Assembly (NCBI RefSeq): GCF_910592395.1
Contig: NC_088308.1
Location: 7,889,001 to 7,953,000, forward strand
Direction: 5' to 3'
Source: Lineus longissimus
Taxonomy: Eukaryota; Nemertea; Pilidiophora; Heteronemertea; Lineidae
DNA: 64,000 nt
Shown here: one piece after another, positions 23,001 to 35,696 of the stretch
How the letters are laid out: each line of letters starts with the position of its first letter
Position numbering within the stretch: the first letter of the stretch is position 1
Notes under the pieces: model-generated
Databases searched by the model: none
What the model was told of the DNA's origin: nothing
Seen by the model: the letters and a program-made list of their open reading frames with translations, nothing else
Position numbers and translations under genes: made by a program

Positions 23001-26000
23001 TTATATATTTTGGTGTTTTTAAAAATATTTTGCAAATTGAGGTTATTTGCAAAATCCGCAATAATCAAATGAAACAGGAAAGACGTTGAACACTTTCTGA
23101 AAAATAGGTTACTTATGAAACAAGCAAATAACAAATTCACTGTGGGATTTAAAGCTTGACCTTTTAAATAACCTAATATACAAGCAATGTATCAGTGTCT
23201 GAAACCCATGACCAGACTGAAGGAAATAAAACTTGATGTTTTACAGAGCTGCATTTACAAAGGCGTTCAAGTTGCTGGATGGGCCGTCAAAGTCAGGATG
23301 TCAGAGCATCATTATCTTTATAACAGATGCTGCTGGGAAGGACAAGCTGCAGAGATGTGATCCAGGTCAGTTGGCTGCTGATGTTTAGTTTGTAAGGGGA
23401 CTGGTTCAGCATCATTGAGTGAGCTCTTAAACTTGCCTATGGATTGCCTACGGCACTGGAGTAGGCAGGCACTCAGGTACAGGGAGTCTCCTTCAAAGGA
23501 CACAGAAGTGTCAGGAATGTTATTTCCTTGACTCTTGACACACATGGCTCCGAGATCGCAATGCCTCTCTGTATTGTCTCAGAAGAATTACCTTAGGTTG
23601 TCATTTTGGAGGTGTTTGTGTGGAATGTTTCCTTGAAACACATACTAAGTTATTGGTCCATACAAATCTCCCTGGAATCAGACTTAAGGCCAATTTGCTA
23701 GCTGACAGACTTAAGTCAAATTTGCTAGCCCTCAAGCAGTGAATTCCTTTGAGCTATGAGGCTCCTTTCATTCTGTTTAACTTGCTTGTAAGTTGTATAT
23801 TCCATTTTTTCTCTCGTAGGTTACTATCGATATGATTCGGAGAGCAGACGGCGCTATATCCCCGGTGACTACTGTGTCTATAACATCGATGATGTCATCA
23901 ATCACGTCGAGACGCTACAGAAGGGAAGATCAGAGCCGGTCTCCATCTTCTCATTTGTTACCAAGAGCGACGAACAAAACATCCCATTCCACCAGGAGCT
24001 GACGTGCCAGAACCGTGGCATGGCCGTGGCCATCGTGGATGATGATGCGATCTTTAAGCAGATGTCCCCCTATTTCAACAACATCAACATCAATTCGTCT
24101 GCTGGGGATGTTGTTTGGACGTCACCGTATATTGATAAAAGTGGGCTGGGCCTGATGTTATCTGCTGCTGCACCTGTCTACAGCAACAAAACTGGAAAGT
24201 GAGTACATGCATGCATGGTTCGTACTTCCCATGGATTCTGTTGTCCTCTAAACATAAAATTGGTGAAGTCTTAACAAGGAACAGACAATGTCACAACCTC
24301 AAAAAAAGTCTTGGAGACTTGAGAGATAAATAGCCCAGATAGAGGCTGTGAGAGACCAGCAAATTCCAGAGTACCATGACAATATTGGAAAAGTGTATCT
24401 TTTCAATGCATTTGAAAACTTCAGCAAAGTCAATCGTGTCTGTCTTGGTGGTAATGCCTTGCGAGAAGGTTCCCTTCCAGGTGGCTTGGAGCATTGATGT
24501 CCAGGTGCTACAACTGTGCATCAGACTGTGTTGTGATCTAACATCTCGAATGACGTTATGTCATGAAAGTCTTGCATAAACTTGAAACAACCAATTGGCT
24601 AAACTTTGTAATTGATATTTGCTTACTCGCCCATGAAGTTATAAGTTCTCAGGTTCAGATCTTCTCATGATGTTTCCTTCTGTTCTAAAATGTGTGGGGT
24701 TTGAAACAAATATTTTCTCATTGCAGGCATCTCGGTGTCGTGGGTCTTGATGCTACCTTGACAAGCATCGAGCGTTTACTACAATATGAACGCAGGGGTA
24801 TGGCCTATGCATTCTTGATTGACGAAGATGCCACGGCCGTGGTTCACCCTTTTGTGAAGCCGTCAGCTGAGGTAGGGGACCTTGCAGGACTTCTGGGAAG
24901 TGTAACGCGAATGTCATGAATTTTTAAAATTTTACTTACATATTGGGGAAGGAGAAAGCCCTTCTTTTACTTATGGTGTTCAGTAGAGTAATCACAGGTA
25001 GTTGCAACTTAAATCATCAATTGCGTGACGCTCACTGTTTCTGCTACATCTTAACTCTTCAAAATGTGTAAACATCATGTTTCAGCTTCTTGAAGAGGCA
25101 ATCTTTGCTAACATTTATAGCCTGGAGACACATAATGGCAAACCTGCCGCGTTCTATAACGTCGTGAAAGAGATACTTCAGGACCGAACCGGAGAATACA
25201 CAATCAGGGATGACGCACAAAGAGCAGTGTCGTTTGATAACGCCCTCTATTGGAGACCAGAGGAGTACACTCACTACGTTTATACACACATAAAAGGTGA
25301 GGTCTAAACTTCAGTGCTCTAACCGGTCTTACCTGAATTGAATCAATGAAGCCCTGCAAATGTATTGTCTTCGTACTGTTAAAGTGTATAAGAGGGCACC
25401 ACATGTCCCCAAATAAGCACAAAAATATTTCAGAATCAATTCTTTTCCTTTTAGGGGTATTTGCGTTTTGGCACTGCAGAATGCTCAAATCAGCTCTTTG
25501 ATGCTATGTGCCTGAACCTCAAACATATGTGCTCTTTTGTTGAGGTAGTAATATCTGTGAAGTACGGTAGAACCTCTCTATAAAGGACACCCTCGGGACT
25601 GACAAGTGCTGTCCTTAATAGAGACGTGTCCTGATTAGAGAGGTCAAATTGAATGGAAACAACCAAATTGGGACCTAAACTAGTGTCCTTAATAGAGAGG
25701 TGTCCTTAATAGAGAGGTGTCCGCTAACAGATGTTCCACTGTACTTCAAATCTTTGTACCTCTATGGCTGAGTCAAATCGGGGAGTTTCAAGGAGGGTGT
25801 CACTATCTAGAGCAAACGGAAAAAAGAAAAATTGTTAATTTGTTTAACCAAATGTACAAGCTGCAGGTCACAAGGAACTCTTCACCATTGCGTATTCTGT
25901 TTATTTTTTCGTTCTAGGCTCTGATTTCTATCTGGTGTTCAGTCTTGGCGATGGTGACGATGTAGTCCGCTACGCACGGCCACCAAATTCTTATAATCTG

Positions 26001-29000
26001 ACATACTTGTCTGATCTCACTGGTTATCTGGAGCTGAAGGAGGAGGGGAAGCTAATCCCTCTAGTCACTGAGTTGAGGATTGTCAAGGATCGTGAGAAAT
26101 TCACAGGTAAAGTACCTTCCTTGTCTGAAGTTGCCGTTTCATCCGACTTTAGAATCCTCAGACACCAATAGAATTCCATTGTACCCAGCAGTATGCATAA
26201 TGAAAGGTCTTACTGGAGGATTTCGATACTCTAGGGAAGTCTACTCTTAGTCACTACATCTGTTTTCTAGTAAGTACAATTTTGTGTTTCATGAGTCCTA
26301 TGTTGTCAACTCTGTCTCAGTGTCCTTGATTTTTATGCTGTTTATCTTTACTTGGTCCATCGTTTCAGGACTTCCGGTAACTATGGCTGCCTCTACCGTC
26401 AAACTGGCTCCAAGATGTTTCTGTGACCCCGATGATTACGTCAAATTGAATCGGCCATCATTGTTTGACATTCATGAAGACATCAACAAACCCTCCTCTT
26501 ACTCACCCCCACAATGTCCAAATGGAACGTTCCAAACTGGTGTCCGGGCTGATGTGCACCTGACCGCCATACCTGAAGACAAATGGAGGAGGAGGGATGC
26601 TAGCATTCAGAATGAGATCGTGTGGACTTATATTGGTACAGCGTCAGGGGTGCTGCGAATCTTTCCTGGGGCAGAGTTGGAAAAAACCTACGACACTGTC
26701 AGGTAAGGATGGTGTTTTCCTAAATAAATATTTTGGTTTCATCACCAATAAAAGTGTAAGCCAGAATTTAGAAGGGAAAAGGCAACCTGAACTGACAGGT
26801 CTCAAACTTTAAATCTCCAAGTCACGAGGCGGACTTCTAAGTACAATTATGCCACCATGATGAGTGTCTGTGCAGTTTGCTGGTCTACAGAATTTGTGAT
26901 ATAGCCAGTTTCTCCTCAACTCTTTGGTCTTAGTACATATAGTTTATTAGACCGCTTTTCCCCATGTTCAGACAATCAGTTAGTGCTTTAAGGACAAGCC
27001 TTGCAGGTGGAAAAATGCAGGTGGTTCCCTTGCTATTTCCCTGGTTTCTTTTAATTGCCATTGGTGTTTCAGTCGTCCATGGTACAACAGTGCTCTTATC
27101 AACCGAGGGAAAGTGGCCATCTCAAAAGTCTACCTGGATGCTTCAAAGATTGGCAAGGTTGTGACCTTCTCCAAGAATGTCCACAAAGGTCCAGATAAGA
27201 ATCCTGACCCAGCGACCTGTGCAGGTAAACATTGGAGCCAAAATTAACCAAGGCTGATCTCAGCCTTTCTGTCAGGCCAAGGTGGAATTGCCCAACAGGT
27301 TTAGGTGTCCACTTAAGATTGAGTGTTTGCCTTGAAGGATACAACTCTCAATTGTTTGATTTGTGACAAGTGTGACTTCATGGTTACCATAATTTAGTAG
27401 GAAAATGGTGTGGCTCTGTCTAAACTCTTCTAGGTCAACTAGACATAAATCTAAACTTTTACTGATTTCGCCCAGTGGCCAGTAATTCCTACAATTTCTA
27501 CAGTATCTCATAGCTGCCAGTAGCTTGCATATACCTGTATTTTACTTTCTTTTCTTCTAGCGATGCCATTTGGAGATGGATGCCGGTGCACCGCAAACAA
27601 TAACTGCAAGTCGCAGTTCTGCTTTGAGAAGATCTGTGCGTCGGATATGGTCCAGGGCGTCATGGGGCTTGATCTCTTCTACGACAGCTTCTATGATAAA
27701 GTCACCAGGCATCTTGTCGATGCTCACAACAGATCTGTCTGCAAATCTGTTTACTCATGTCGTTATGGACACACATGTAAAACCAAGTAAGCATAGTCAA
27801 TTACAGTGGAACCTCCCTCAGTGGACACCTCTTTATTGAAGACACCCTCTATATTAAGGACACACTGCATTTGGGCATTTGGTCCCAAACTGGCCATCTT
27901 GTGTAATAAAACACAGCAAAGCTTGCCTGTCTGCCACATCTTGCCGATTGTCAGACAGTGCCAGGTGCTCAAACTGGCCAGGACACAAGTATCAACAGAC
28001 AGCCTTCAGCTTTATGAAGATTTTGAATGATCATTTTGAAGAAGTATTATCTCTTTCTCGTCCACTCCAGGTGTTATGTCGTCAATGGAGCAGCCAACCT
28101 CGTCCTCGATTCCGCATTCCTAAACGTCGCCGACACGGATCGTCGTCTTTACGAGGACGTGGCCTTGTCTAGTCGACATGGATTTGTATTCCATATGTTG
28201 CTGAATGCTGGTATCTACAGGTCCTATACGAGGACAGATTATCAGGGAGTCTGCACCCTATCTAATGAAGACAGTATCAATGGCAAGGTAAACACCTATT
28301 GATTTGTTGTTTTGTATTAAGTGGACTTCTGACCAATTCAATTGAAGATGAGTCACTCGACTGGTTGCATGGCATCTTGGCTGTTGTCTCGTTTAGATGA
28401 AAACAATGAGATCAACCAAAAAATCTCAGCTCTTATCTATTGTTTATGGTGTCTGCACCATTACCATATCTGCGAAGACAGGTAAGTGCAATATTTTTAC
28501 AGGGGATAAGATAGCAAGATCAGCTAAGAGGTATTCTGCTATAGGGATCTATGGTGTAAAGTGGGTAAATTTGTTATGGAGTTTCTTAGAAATATGCTGA
28601 AAGTTGTCTTGCCGATTTTAAACATGCAAAGTTCCTTTCCAGATCTGGAACTCACCCATGGGCGTTTCCGCCCCACCGCCAAAAAATGCCTCGGGTCCAA
28701 TCCCACCATTCCAAAACAAATATAGCTGTGTCAGGGAGGTGATGTACTACCAGGTGAACTACTCGGCCTTGGAGGCTGCGGGGGGCATGCAGTATGGCAG
28801 CTTGGCCGCAGACCCTTGCGCCAGGGGAGAGTATTACTTCACAGACATTCCAGGCACCAACTTATTCCTACTCATCCTTGACAACTATGTGGAAAGAAAG
28901 TCGCACTTCAACTTCAACTGCCAGATTGAAAACAGGTAAGCTCCTTAGAATTATCCTTATCACTGTCAGGAGGCAAAAACCTAGAAAGGAGGTTCTTCTT

Positions 29001-29567
29001 GACCAAATTTTTGAGACAAGTCAAAATAAGTTTATAATAGGGAGGTTGAGAACAGGGACTTATCAAGGATCCTTGTACATATACAGATGAAACTCTGTAA
29101 AAAGAGGACGGATTTTGTGTACATTTCTATCCGTATAAGTATAAGTATCCATGATAAGTCTCTGATCTCAAGCTCCACCCAAATCCGAGTTTTGAATTCA
29201 ACCAATGATGGGGTTCAGATGGTCATGCGTTTGATTGGAACCTTGACATTGACATTGCAATTGATTGTGACGCTCTCCCTTGAAAGTCCTGAAAGGCTAC
29301 AAAGACTCATAATGTACACAGTTAAATGAATTCTACTTTCCACTTTCCAGAGCGCTCAACCCCGGCTCCTTCCCAGTGCAGAAGAACCTCTGTGTGACAG
29401 ATGATCATAACATCTTCAAAAATATCACGGAGGGAACGTGTCCCGCTAGACAAACCATCGTGAAAACGTGCATGGTATCAGCAGCCAATCAAAACAGACC
29501 TTACTTAATGATATTGATCTCCTACCTAGCGCTGATGATTCAGTACATGAGGAAACCAGCCCTGTAA
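17095..29567 (+). CDS. CACHD1-like protein (VWFA and Cache domain-containing, alpha2delta-related)
   Basis: From the ATG at 17095 (start of a good signal peptide, MCFSNALPSMFTAIFLCSIL) it has 16 exons and 1,164 residues: 17095-17350, 17532-17709, 18148-18300, 20407-20595, 22596-22832, 23247-23365, 23820-24198, 24727-24871, 25086-25296, 25918-26106, 26369-26702, 27073-27224, 27561-27786, 28071-28287, 28643-28935, 29351-29567. The order is a VWA_N-like region (RWARLVSEDFSAF), WQYFGSSNGV and DPRLRPWYIAA, a VWA domain with an intact MIDAS (DGSTS), a first dCache region (GLMLSAAAPVY, GVVGLDATL), and a second (YIGTASGVLRIFPGAE, SRPWYNSAL). Relatives modulate CaV3-type calcium channels or act as alpha2delta-like surface proteins. 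The C terminus ends in a short hydrophobic stretch (YLMILISYLALMIQY), compatible with a GPI signal or a terminal anchor. If translation starts at 16315 the product is 1,424 residues. Confidence 0.88.
19103..19269 (-). mobile_element. MITE family A, copy 2 (best preserved ends)
   Basis: Ends CAGTGGAACCTC and its reverse-complement-like GAGGTTCTACTG, flanked on both sides by TA. About 167 bp, in CACHD1-like intron 3. The internal TCCTTAATAGAGAGG motif is present. Confidence 0.85.
19545..20310 (+). repeat. Satellite-like tandem repeat, 83-86 bp unit, six copies
   Basis: The motif GCTGTGAACATTATGAAAT recurs at 19561, 19647, 19730, 19816, 19901 and 20233. Units end in ATCAAACAAATATAATAATC. The array is interrupted once, in the fifth unit, by a foreign segment of about 240 bp. 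Copies are nearly identical, indicating recent expansion. Confidence 0.9.
19944..20180. mobile_element. Insertion nested in the satellite, hAT-like ends
   Basis: Interrupts one satellite unit exactly at GTGGCCCT/ACCAATG. Left end CAGTGTTAACCCC; the right end reads, in reverse complement, CAGGGTTCTCCACTA, giving imperfect terminal inverted repeats starting CAG. GGCCCT occurs on both sides. Four internal copies of a (T/C)GGGTGCT motif. No coding capacity. Assignment to hAT is tentative because an exact 8-bp target duplication is not visible. Confidence 0.6.
20616..22567 (+). repeat. 48-bp minisatellite filling CACHD1-like intron 4
   Basis: About 40 units of roughly 48 bp, with core TGTCTTCCACCACTGCAG followed by a CAATGTGGTATAG-like block and a C-rich block. 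It starts about 20 bases after the donor at 20596 and stops about 28 bases before the acceptor for 22596. Because the unit is usually a multiple of three, long stop-free frames appear on both strands; these are artefacts. Unit length varies by a few bases, shifting frame. Confidence 0.97.
25565..25741 (+). mobile_element. MITE family A, copy 3
   Basis: About 177 bp in CACHD1-like intron 9, opposite in orientation to copy 2. Left end GGTAGAACCTCTCTA; right end ATGTTCCACTG followed by TA. Confidence 0.85.
27804..27900 (-). mobile_element. MITE family A, copy 4 (truncated)
   Basis: Starts at TTA/CAGTGGAACCTCC, 18 bases after the exon 13 splice donor (27787), and loses similarity after the GGTCCCAAACTGG block. 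Only one end is present. Confidence 0.7.
28397..28481 (+). other. Possible 85-nt cryptic or poison exon
   Basis: It lies between CACHD1-like exons 14 and 15, bounded by a TCGTTTAG acceptor and a GTAAGT donor, and opens with ATG in phase. Its length is not a multiple of three, so inclusion would shift exon 15 and reach a stop quickly. Skipping it joins NGK directly to IWNSP in frame, as used in the gene model. Confidence 0.3.
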
Positions 29568-32361
29568 AATATTTAGTCGCCCTCCAACTTCAAGCACCCC
29601 GCTGATACTACACACAGCGATGATCGGCATATTTACCTTATCTACCTAATGGCCAGCGTAACATGACTAATTTACTGTGATGAGGCAAAATTAGAAGTAA
29701 TTTGGTCGACTTCAAGGCAACCAGGATGTGATAGCAAGGTCAGTTATGTAACAACATATGTTGACTTCAGCTTTTGGTCAGGCAACTCAGCAGGAGGTTA
29801 CCTGGCTCAGATATGCTGAGAGCTAAAGTCAATAAACTATTCCTCAGAAACTCTCCCCTCATCAAATATCCATCCCCCCGGCATCTAAGGAATTTCCATT
29901 AGTTGGTGGGGGATGGTCAGGAGATAATTTTTACAGGGCTGGTTTCCTCATGATTGGATGGTGTCCTCGTAAAATGACTTAAATTTTTGTTTTTTTCCCA
30001 AAATCTTTCAGGCCGAGTGCGAAGTTATGGTGACTGACAATTTTGAAAAAAATTACAATGTGTTAGGCCCAGAAATCAGTGCTAATACATTGTTTCCAAC
30101 TATTTGGTGCTGTCATCTGTTAGGAGTTCATCATCTGCTATAGTTTGCAAACCGATATTGACAAATTTTTCATATCACTCTCATTTCGAAATTTTTGCTC
30201 AGAATTTCCAGAGATCAACCTCAGGTGAATCTACATCTTGTCCTGCCATTAAACAATTCAAAATTTCATGCTGACCATGTTCTGACAACATACTGTGTCA
30301 ACATGATGAAGTCAGTTTAAAGTGATACTATGATGTGATTTACAACTTTGCGGAAATACGTCCGTTTTTAATTGTTGATCACAAATGTAAAGCTCAAATT
30401 TTCCATTTTTGATTAGATTAAAATCGGTGTTTTAATCGCATCAGACTGGCCAACTGCCGAAAATGTTCATGTTGTGACGTCATCAACGAAAACGTCGTCA
30501 GCGTAGCGCGATTTCAACGGCATCGAAGCGAGCCATCCGGGCGGGATTAAAACCATCAATTTCTAGAAAATGTGCATTTCGATTCAAAAAACTTACCGAT
30601 TTATGAGAAAGTGACGTAGTCATTTGTCAAAAACAGCTATAACATTATATGGTGAAATTTGACACGAGTTACCCTTTAATGTCGCTTGTACAAAAGGCCT
30701 GTTATATGTATGTGTAACAGACTTACCACAACTGGCTTAATTACACAGTATTTAGTTACTTGGTGCTTGATCAATATAAAGGGTATAAACTTTTTTGCCA
30801 TTAACTTATTTACTTAAGCCCTTCGTTCCTCTGAGAGCACTCGGCCGCTAAACCGACTGAAATTATTTGAGAAATTACTGTTTTCACTGTATTTGCCAGG
30901 TGATCAGGAGGAAACCATTTAAATCTGTTACATTCTGCATGAAAATTGTTATTAAAATATTTGTCTGTGCCATAATGTTCGAATAGAACTTATAATAATA
31001 TTGTCTTACTCTTCATAATCATGTACTCTTCAATCACGGTGATATGCCATTACAGTGTAATCAGTGATTAAAGAAGAAAATCATAATAATAATGCAAGTT
31101 ACTTTATGTTAAAAAGTAAAAAAACTCAGTGTCCTATTGAACTATATTTTCGCAGTCTGCTTTGGTAAGACGACTACAGCATCCGAAGTCACCTTTTCAT
31201 TATTTGGTGACCCCAATTCTGTCATGGCTTGTGTTGTTATTTACACGATGGATTTTATTTTTATCCTGTGTCTACTGATACTGTGTAGTATGCTTACATC
31301 ATACTTTTTATGTTATTTTCAACCGGTGTTGTCTCTTATTGAGGCTTTTAACCAATTTGGACAATCATGTGTTCATTGCATTATCAGAAAACATACCCAC
31401 CTTGGCAATTTTTGTTGCATCAGTAGACTGCCATTATTCCACATGTAGTTGTTGTATCCGGTTTAAACTCTGCTATTCACTGCTCGCAAAAAATGATTAA
31501 ATTGCTGGTTGGCATTTTGCTTTGCTTGTTCTTGATAATGCTTTATCCAATCCAGGCAAAGTGTTTTTAGATACATGTACTTTGGATTTCGAAGTTTTAG
31601 ATGAGATATGACATATCTATGTGTTGCATTTCCTGCATGAAGTGATGAAAAATCAGAATGTTCTTTTAGACTTTAGTTCTGTGTTGAACAAAAACCAGGA
31701 TTCTCCCAGGATTTGTTATAAGTACTACTGACTGCCAGACAACTTAAATGCCAAAAAAGCATTTCTTATTGTTTATTTTTAATGTGTAGCAGCCAAATAA
31801 TTTCCATTGTGCACAGCATTTATTAGTTTTTCGAATGGGAATTCCACAGTAATGTCTCCATGCATCAACTGGTTTATACTGAGGCGTGGGAAATACAGGA
31901 GCATTGTATAACTTGTGCGCAAGTTATTTTAAAGGACAAGAAATTATGTGTACCTGTTGCACCACAGAGTCATTGCGTCATCAAAACCCATATCCAACCT
32001 GGGCAGTTTTTGTCACATCTGACGGTAGAGCATTGCAAGAAATAATAAAGACTAGTCTTTATTAGTGTTGGTATTTTTCGTATCCTGTTAGACCTCTGCT
32101 ACATGTAGTTCAGAGGTAAATCCTGAATTTATTTCCTGGGGAGTGGCAGTTTGTGATCAAGTAACATTTCTAGGTCACCCCTGCCCCTTCCCCCCAAAGT
32201 CGCACTGTTGCAGTCAATCAGTAGTGTAGTAGTACCACTTACAGCACAGATGCCTGGCTAGCATGGCCCGAGGGGTATTTAGGGAGAAAGATATATCTGT
32301 TCAAAAACCCTTTCGATTGAGTAAAAAGTTTGAATCGGAGGTTGAAGTCTGTATTCATGTA

Positions 32362-32450
32362 CAGTAGAACCTCTCTATTAAGGACACCCTTGGGACTGAC
32401 AAGTGCTGTCCTTAATAGAGAGGTTGTCCTTAGTAGAGAGGTGTCCACTG
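32362..32450 (+). mobile_element. MITE family A, copy 5 (89-bp deletion derivative)
   Basis: Both ends are intact (CAGTAGAACCTC and GGTGTCCACTG) with TA on each side, but the middle is missing. The best example of a short derivative. Confidence 0.85.
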
Positions 32451-32699
32451 TACATGTAGCAGCTATTCTGCGGGAAGATTACGGGCCTGAATATTATCTG
32501 CATAATATGTTATTCAAGAGTTGAACGCTGTAAATGTTGTTGTGGTTTGGTCATAAATATTCTAGAATCATGTCCAGTGTTTTATTGTAACTAGAATAAA
32601 ACTATTTGAGTTTTGTAAAAAAGTTGTCTTACTCTTTTATTCATGAAGCCACACTAGAGCACACTAGTTGTGCTAGTTTCGTTCCAAAATCCAGGCATA

Positions 32700-33060
32700 C
32701 CACGCTTTTCCTGAGTGCCGATGTTGTGGTTTTAGTAAGGCTTTAGTACAGCAGAGTGTTGGTTTGGTAATTTCACTGGCTTTTGCAGGAAAAGCTCCAC
32801 TGAACCAGGGCTAGAAACCTACATGTACCACATGGGCCCCCTGCTGGGTGCCAATGTTGTGTTTTTAGTGAGGGTTGGTTGGTAATTTAACGGGCTTTTG
32901 CAGGAAAAGCACCACTGAACCAGGGCTAGACCTACATGTACCACATGGGCCCCTCCTGGGTGCCAATGTTGTGTTTTTAGTAAGGCTTGGTTTGGTAATT
33001 TCACAGACTTTTGCAGGAAAAGCACCACTGAACCAGGGCTAGAGACCAACCACATGGGCC
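32700..33060 (+). repeat. Tandem repeat, about 114-bp unit, three copies
   Basis: AGGAAAAGC(T/A)CCACTGAACC recurs at 32788, 32902 and 33015. Units also share GGGTGCCAATGTTGTG and TTGGTAATTT. Open frames across it are by-products. Confidence 0.85.
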
Positions 33061-33829
33061 CGGTTTTGATAGAAATAACCACCCTTTGCCGGCTGCACTT
33101 TTCTTCCAACACGGATGTGCATCCCCCTTTCTGTATCAGTGACAACCGGGCCACAGCTCAACCTGTATCAGTCTACATGGAGAAGGAGAGCGCAATCCAT
33201 CCAGTTCCGTAACTTGACTTGGATATCATGGTCAATCAAACAACTTGAAAAGACCTTATAAAGTCCATGAAAGCTTTACACGTATAGAAGAAGGAAATAA
33301 ACAGAGTCATAATAAAATAACCACCGTATATTTATTATCAGCTGTGACCCTTGCAACACCACACAATAGTTAATGCAAATTTTACAAATTCACTACTGTA
33401 CTTAGTTATTATTAGACTATACTAATAATTTATACAGTTCATTAACAGCTAGTTTTCTAGAAGTACTAGGCCTACCAGTTCAAAGATGCCAAGATGAAAC
33501 TGGATCACACACTACTCATCCGTGGCAAGGTCCAAGATCTGTGTTTGTAACTGGGGAGAGTGTGTACCCAATCTACATGTACTGCCATGACGAAGGGAAT
33601 CAAACTACATGTTCATGTCTGCTCTATCATGTCTCTTGTGACATGCCCCATATGCCTGACTGCCACCAGCTTTCCTTTAAAACCAAGCAGACACAGCTCT
33701 GACAATCACACCATCACATACAAGTCTGCCGCCAGCATTCACCTAAAGTGAAGCAGACAATGCTAGGACAGCCTTGACAGCTGAATGCTAACTGCGGTCA
33801 GTCCGTATGATGCTTAATGCACAGTAGTA

Positions 33830-35696
33830 TCAGTGGTATCGTTTACCTAAAATATTTCTTCCAAAACTATATGGCACATTATACGCAGTACTTGAGTATT
33901 TGCCCCAAGCACCGAACGGCACTACTATTGCTGAGCTATTGTCCTCTGAACCGAACTGTAATGCCTGATCTGTGATGAGATTAGCTGCCTCCTTTGGGTC
34001 TGTACACGAACATATAATGTCGATGATTTCTTGATCGTTCATGACGTACGTGATGCCATCTGTCAGAAGAACCATGAATGCATCACCACCATGTTTGATC
34101 TGAAAACACAAGAGAAACATTTAAAGGGAGACTACAGGCAGGAGCAAGAAAGATCAGATCAAGTCACATAAAGTTGCCAATAGGGGGCTCTCCTATCTCA
34201 CAGGGGAAAAATGCTTGAAATTTTGTGATAGCGTGTTAGATATTTCACATGAGCCAAATTGCAATTCGTCCTTTTGTTTCCAATTTTCAATGGTGGAGGG
34301 TCTCACAATCGGCTGTTGGCTGTCAAATCTGAGCATTCAGAGCTGAGCACCTTGTTGATGAATATTTGCCATGATCTGTTTTGTTTTTGGTAAATCAAAT
34401 ATTTTTTGGAAACTTTTCACAATATCCCCCGTACTGTGAGAGTAATGACAAGAATTACCTCCATCCCCTTGACATGTGGCTCAGCTGTCACTCCGAATCT
34501 TTTAAGCTCCACATCCCCTATACTCCTAGTCATTGCTAAACGTCCATTCACTGAAGCAATGCCTAAGCTATTGAAGGTGATATGCCCTCCAGCGTTAACT
34601 ATCCGGGTTTTTTCCCCTTGTAACTCCGGTTCGTGATCAATAGTCAATCGCTGAGCTTTGCCTCCTCGACACAGGATTGCCCGGCTGTCCCCCACGTGGC
34701 AAACCAACAGATCTACACTGTCCTTGAGGAGACACACTGTGGCTGTTGTACCTCCATTGAAGTCCGGCCGCTTCTTGTCTGAAAAAAATCAGAAGAAATC
34801 TTTTTATTGCCCACTTGATAAACTGGAACGAAAATTAGATAACAGAATTCCATCCGAAAGTTGTACACTTAGTCTACTGAATATTCAGTTCAAACTTTCC
34901 TTTTGCTGTGCAAGATTTTAGTTAAGCCGCATCTGTTACACCTACGCCTCTTATAGAAGAGCATCTCAACTGACTGAAATGCGTCGACCCGGTATTTTAC
35001 AATAAGAGCAAGGGAGTTCTAAACTCAAGATATTGTAACGATGGCAGCATGAAATTCTAAGAAAAAATTGCATCCTGGTTTCAAACAAGACTGGTCAAGG
35101 AAAAAGTACGATTTACAACTGTTCTAACTTGCAGTAGTGCAAAATAACGACTGCTGAGAACTAGGATTACCTAAATTCCTAAAGTAAAGATGTCTAGAGA
35201 AGGCATTGTTGACCTCGATGAAGGAATTTCTTAGAACCTTCCGCAGATCATCTTCTTTTTTCATCCAGAATGCAATGTGATCCTCGAGGAAGTCACTAAT
35301 ATAGTCAGCGGCGATCGATCCTCCGTGTCCATCAAATACGCCACAGTACAACAGATCAGGTCCAATCTCGGCAATCTTTACCCTGTCTTCTTGGTACTCT
35401 CGTCGTCCGATGACACTCGCATATCCAATATTTTCAAATGCAATCCTTGGGATTGGCCTCCCCAACTTGATGCTTTGTTCAAGCTGAAGTGGAAGGTCGA
35501 GGCGATTATCCCATGCTCCAAGAGTATCGAAGTTTGTCCCTCTTGAGTGAGCACCCTTGTTTTCTGGATCAGTCAGGGGTGTGGTGTAGCTGCGTCTCCC
35601 AACACCTCTACACTGGCATTCCCGAGATGACTTCACATGATGACAACGCAGAAGTCCACCGACGACAGAGAAAGAATAACGGGAGAAGCGATTCAT
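33830..35696 (-). CDS. PPM1K: PP2C-type phosphatase, mitochondrial (PPM1K-like)
   Basis: A metal-dependent Ser/Thr phosphatase. PPM1K dephosphorylates the branched-chain ketoacid dehydrogenase E1 subunit in the mitochondrial matrix. Three coding exons on the minus strand (35696-35171, 34778-34459, 34099-33830) give 371 residues, nearly the same as vertebrate PPM1K. The N terminus is basic and Ser/Arg-rich ([20 protein letters not shown]), consistent with a targeting peptide. Catalytic motifs: [51 protein letters not shown] and EDNSSA, followed by the PPM1K-typical [10 protein letters not shown]. An acceptor-like TTACAG just above 35706 suggests a 5' UTR intron. A GTAAAC near the end could be a donor, but the ORF stops three codons later at the expected length, so I end it there. 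Confidence 0.93.

Larger units (their letters stand above)
29568..33829. other. Intergenic / 3' region between converging genes
   Basis: Candidate polyadenylation signals on the plus strand: AATAAA at 29831-29836 (264 bases after the CACHD1-like stop) and 32595-32600. On the minus strand an AATAAA near 33330 would serve PPM1K. Contents otherwise: a possible TTAAAG-bounded foldback at about 30315-30680, weak similarity between about 31370-31480 and 31965-32110, a MITE copy and a tandem repeat. No coding exon recognised. Confidence 0.6.

Noticed and set aside
30315-30680. TTAAAG-bounded MITE in the CACHD1-like 3' region
   Set aside because: Ends match for only about 6-10 bases with many mismatches; too weak to list as an element.
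31370-32110. Diverged 600-bp tandem duplication
   Set aside because: Several words are shared in order, but similarity is patchy and could be chance in AT-rich sequence.
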